Positions 17,006 to 18,945 of a stretch of DNA of 18,945 nucleotides are shown in pieces (positions within the stretch are counted from its first letter, which is position 1; the number at the start of each line of letters is the position of its first letter). The position numbers and the translations under genes are program-made. The DNA lies in contig DDWF01000117.1 of NCBI GenBank assembly GCA_002345845.1, positions 1 to 18,945 on the forward strand, read 5' to 3'. The notes beneath the pieces are model-generated. The model was not told the DNA's origin. It made no database searches and saw nothing but the letters and a program-made list of their open reading frames with translations. The stretch comes from Betaproteobacteria bacterium UBA2293 (GTDB lineage: Bacteria > Pseudomonadota > Gammaproteobacteria > Burkholderiales > Rhodocyclaceae).

Positions 17006-18266
17006 GTCGCGTCGACTCGCCGTCGCCGTGCCACGGCGCCACCTTGAGCAGCAACAGCATGCCGGGCGCAGCCATGATGAAGCATAACCAGAAGAAGTTC
17101 GTCCAGCCCATGCTTTCGACCAGCCAGCCGGCGGTGGCATTGATGAAGGTGCGCGGCACCGCCATCAGACTGGTGAACAGCGCCAATTGGGTTGCCGTAT
17201 AGGCCGGGTGCGTGGTCCGTGCCATGAAGGCGACGAAGGCCGTGGTGCCTAGCCCGGCGCCGATGGCTTCGCCGGCGATGACGATGGCCAGTGTTACCAG
17301 CCGTGCCGGTGTCGATTCGCCGGGACCGATGCCGGCCATCCAGACGAAGCCGAGAATGGTGACGATCTGCACCACGCCGAACAGCCACAGCGCCCGGTTG
17401 ATGCCCAGCTTGATCATCCAGATGCCACCGAGGATGCCGCCGATGACCATCGGCCACAGGCCGGCATTCTTGGCGATGACACCGATTTCCGTCTTGCTGT
17501 AGCCCATGTCCAGATAGAAGGGCGTGGCCAGCGCCGTGCACAGTGAATCGCCGAGCTTGTAGAAGAACAGGAAGGCGAGCACCAGCAGCGCCGACTGCAC
17601 GCCGTGCCGGCCGAAGAATTCGCGGAAGGGTTCGACCACCGCGTCGCGCAGGGTGCGCGGACTACCGCGGGCAGCCAGCGGTTCTTTGACGCTCAGGGTC
17701 ATCGCCAGGCCGGGTAGCATGAAGGCGGCGGTGATGACGAAGACCTGGCTCCACGGCAGGTGATCGGCGAGGATCAGCGACAGCGAGCCGGGCACCAGAC
17801 CGGCGATGCGGTAGGCGTTGACGTGGATGGCATTGCCCAGGCCAAGTTCTTCGTCGGGAAGGATCTCGCGACGGAAGGCGTCAAGGGCGATGTCCTGGGT
17901 GGCCGAGAGAAAGGCGAGGAGGGCCGTCAGGCCGACGACCAGCGACAGGTGCTCGACCGGCGACAATTGGCCGAGCCAGCCGATGGCGGCGACCAGGCCG
18001 ATTTGCGAAACGAACATCCAGCTGCGCCGGCGGCCGAGCCAGGGCAGGATGCCGTAGCGGTCGAGCAGCGGCGCCCAGAGGAATTTCCAGGTGTAGGGAA
18101 ACTGGATCAGGGCGAAGGCGCCGATGGCGCGCAGCGACAGGCCCTCGGTCTTCAGCCAGGCCGGCACCAGGTTGAGCAGCAGGTAGAGCGGCAGGCCGGA
18201 GGCGAAGCCGGTGAAGATGCAGATCAGCATCCGCCGGTTCCACAACGCAGCCAGCCAGGCCGGCAT
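16989..18266 (-). CDS. ampG: AmpG-like muropeptide permease (MFS transporter)
   Basis: This 425-residue MFS protein resembles AmpG, which imports anhydromuropeptides (GlcNAc-anhydroMurNAc peptides) for cell-wall recycling. Marks are FTGFASGLPLYLLLNLVPAWL, IGAFALIQFPYTWKFLWAPLLDRYG, the SATQDIALDAFR loop, and FFYKLGDSLCTALATPFYLDMGYSKTEIG. I count about 12 hydrophobic helices. E. coli AmpG (491 residues) has extra C-terminal segments, so this is a shorter form of the kind common in other proteobacteria. Substrate specificity cannot be proven from sequence alone. The ATG at 18266 shares a base with the metW stop (TGATG). The end overlaps the convergent small membrane protein gene by 17 bp. Confidence 0.88.
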   Translation of the reverse strand: MPAWLAALWNRRMLICIFTGFASGLPLYLLLNLVPAWLKTEGLSLRAIGAFALIQFPYTWKFLWAPLLDRYGILPWLGRRRSWMFVSQIGLVAAIGWLGQLSPVEHLSLVVGLTALLAFLSATQDIALDAFRREILPDEELGLGNAIHVNAYRIAGLVPGSLSLILADHLPWSQVFVITAAFMLPGLAMTLSVKEPLAARGSPRTLRDAVVEPFREFFGRHGVQSALLVLAFLFFYKLGDSLCTALATPFYLDMGYSKTEIGVIAKNAGLWPMVIGGILGGIWMIKLGINRALWLFGVVQIVTILGFVWMAGIGPGESTPARLVTLAIVIAGEAIGAGLGTTAFVAFMARTTHPAYTATQLALFTSLMAVPRTFINATAGWLVESMGWTNFFWLCFIMAAPGMLLLLKVAPWHGDGESTRPSPAV

Positions 18267-18874
18267 CAGCGGTTTCGCGTCAGGCGATAGACTGCCAGAC
18301 TGCCGAGGAAATTGAGTTCGCGTTCGTCGGCGTTATCCACCGGCTTGCCCTGTTCATCGAGCACGCTGCGTTCGCGGATGATCAGGCCCATCTGCCGGCA
18401 CAGCGCCTCGAAATCGAGCAAGGTGAAGAAGCGCACATTGGGCGAGTCGTACCACTGATAGGGCAGGTCTTCGGAAACCGGCATGCGGCCGTCGAGTACC
18501 GAGCGCAGGTTCTTCCAGTAGGCGAAGTTGGGGAAGGAGACCACCGCTTCGCGACCGACGCGCAGCATTTCGCGCAGGATGCCCTCGGTGTGGCGCACCG
18601 TCTGCAGCGTGCGCGACAGCACGACATGATCGAAGGCATAGTCCTCGAAGCCGGCCAGACCCGCTTCCAGGTTGCTCTGAATGACGTTGACGCCATTCTC
18701 GACGGCGGCCAGCACATGGCCGGGATCGCGTTCGATGCCCCAGCCCCGCAGCCCGCGTTCGCTCAGCAGCCGCAATAATTCGCCCGCGCCGCAACCGAGA
18801 TCGAGCACGCTATCGCCGGCCTTCATCCAGCCGGCAATGACATCGAAATCGGGGCGCTTCAAAATATGGCTCAT
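18266..18874 (-). CDS. metW: MetW, methyltransferase-like partner of MetX in methionine biosynthesis
   Basis: The 202-residue protein has a class I methyltransferase fold: the nucleotide motif VLDLGCGAGELL is at residues 23-34, with GIERDPGHVLAAVENGVNVIQSNLEAGL after it. It is identified as MetW by RTLQTVRHTEGILREMLRVG, SFPNFAYWKNLRSVLDGRMPVSEDLPYQWYDSPNVRFFTLLDFEALC and the ELNFLGSLAVYRL end. In proteobacteria MetW acts with MetX, the homoserine acyltransferase, and some MetX enzymes need it for activity. The ATG at 18874 overlaps the metX stop as ATGA, and the stop shares one base with the ampG-like start. Confidence 0.96.
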   Translation of the reverse strand: MSHILKRPDFDVIAGWMKAGDSVLDLGCGAGELLRLLSERGLRGWGIERDPGHVLAAVENGVNVIQSNLEAGLAGFEDYAFDHVVLSRTLQTVRHTEGILREMLRVGREAVVSFPNFAYWKNLRSVLDGRMPVSEDLPYQWYDSPNVRFFTLLDFEALCRQMGLIIRERSVLDEQGKPVDNADERELNFLGSLAVYRLTRNR

Positions 18875-18945
18875 GTGGCAATGTTTTGCATATAGGCGGC
18901 CACTACCGCGTGGTAGTAGTGGTCGTCCATCAGGAAGGCGTCGTG
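18871..18945 (-). CDS. metX: Homoserine O-acyltransferase MetX, C-terminal 24 residues (partial)
   Basis: The reading frame entering from the right edge gives HDAFLMDDHYYHAVVAAYMQNIAT and a TGA stop. This is the C-terminus of MetX. The first residue is the conserved His of the G-HDAFL segment, the catalytic histidine of these alpha/beta-hydrolase acyltransferases. Only this end is inside the window. The stop overlaps the metW start by four bases, the normal metX-metW arrangement, so the short fragment can be named with confidence. Whether it uses acetyl-CoA or succinyl-CoA cannot be told from this part. Confidence 0.9.
   Translation of the reverse strand, partial: HDAFLMDDHYYHAVVAAYMQNIAT

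Overview
The window is GC-rich, densely packed chromosomal DNA from a bacterium most like a facultatively anaerobic betaproteobacterium. The Rhodocyclales (Dechloromonas/Azonexus-like) is my best guess. The reasons are a class I PHA synthase, the O2-independent ubiquinone genes ubiU-ubiV-ubiT behind an FNR-type box, divergent mreBCD-mrdA-rodA-rlpA and gatCAB clusters, metX-metW, and DUF883/YqjE/YqjK membrane genes. The lineage is inferred from gene content and not from a marker gene. I see no tRNA, rRNA, CRISPR array, insertion sequence, integrase or phage gene. No stretch longer than about 105 bp lacks a gene.

Layout. (1) 1-329: the last 92 codons of phaC and a strong Rho-independent terminator. 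(2) 385-924 (+): a MoaD/ThiS-like gene that lacks its C-terminal Gly-Gly and runs antisense into ubiT. (3) 679-3067 (-): ubiU, ubiV and ubiT in one operon, with an FNR/ANR-like box and a well-placed -10 element. (4) 3150-9674 (-): the rod-shape (elongasome) operon mreB-mreC-mreD-mrdA-rodA-rlpA, tightly packed with short overlaps. (5) 9780-13509 (+): gatC-gatA, an unidentified Cys-rich lipoprotein gene, then gatB, divergent from mreB. (6) 13475-14768 (-): pyrE, then an exported coiled-coil protein gene that overlaps both pyrE and gatB. (7) 14817-17005 (+): an exodeoxyribonuclease III gene, then a DUF883, YqjE and YqjK set and a small unassigned membrane protein. (8) 16989-18945 (-): metX (3' end), metW and an ampG-like permease gene, joined by start/stop overlaps.

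Functions. Two themes recur. The first is envelope growth and turnover: MreBCD, PBP2, RodA, RlpA and AmpG cover peptidoglycan elongation, trimming and recycling. The second is central housekeeping: tRNA-dependent amidation, pyrimidine salvage, DNA repair and methionine synthesis. The ubiUVT unit with its FNR-type promoter suggests that ubiquinone is made, and probably used in anaerobic respiration, without oxygen.

Nothing here is clearly a new defence or mobile system. The least explained items are the MoaD-like ORF without Gly-Gly, the Cys-rich lipoprotein between gatA and gatB, the coiled-coil protein wedged between pyrE and gatB, and the fourth gene of the YqjD/E/K-like cluster.
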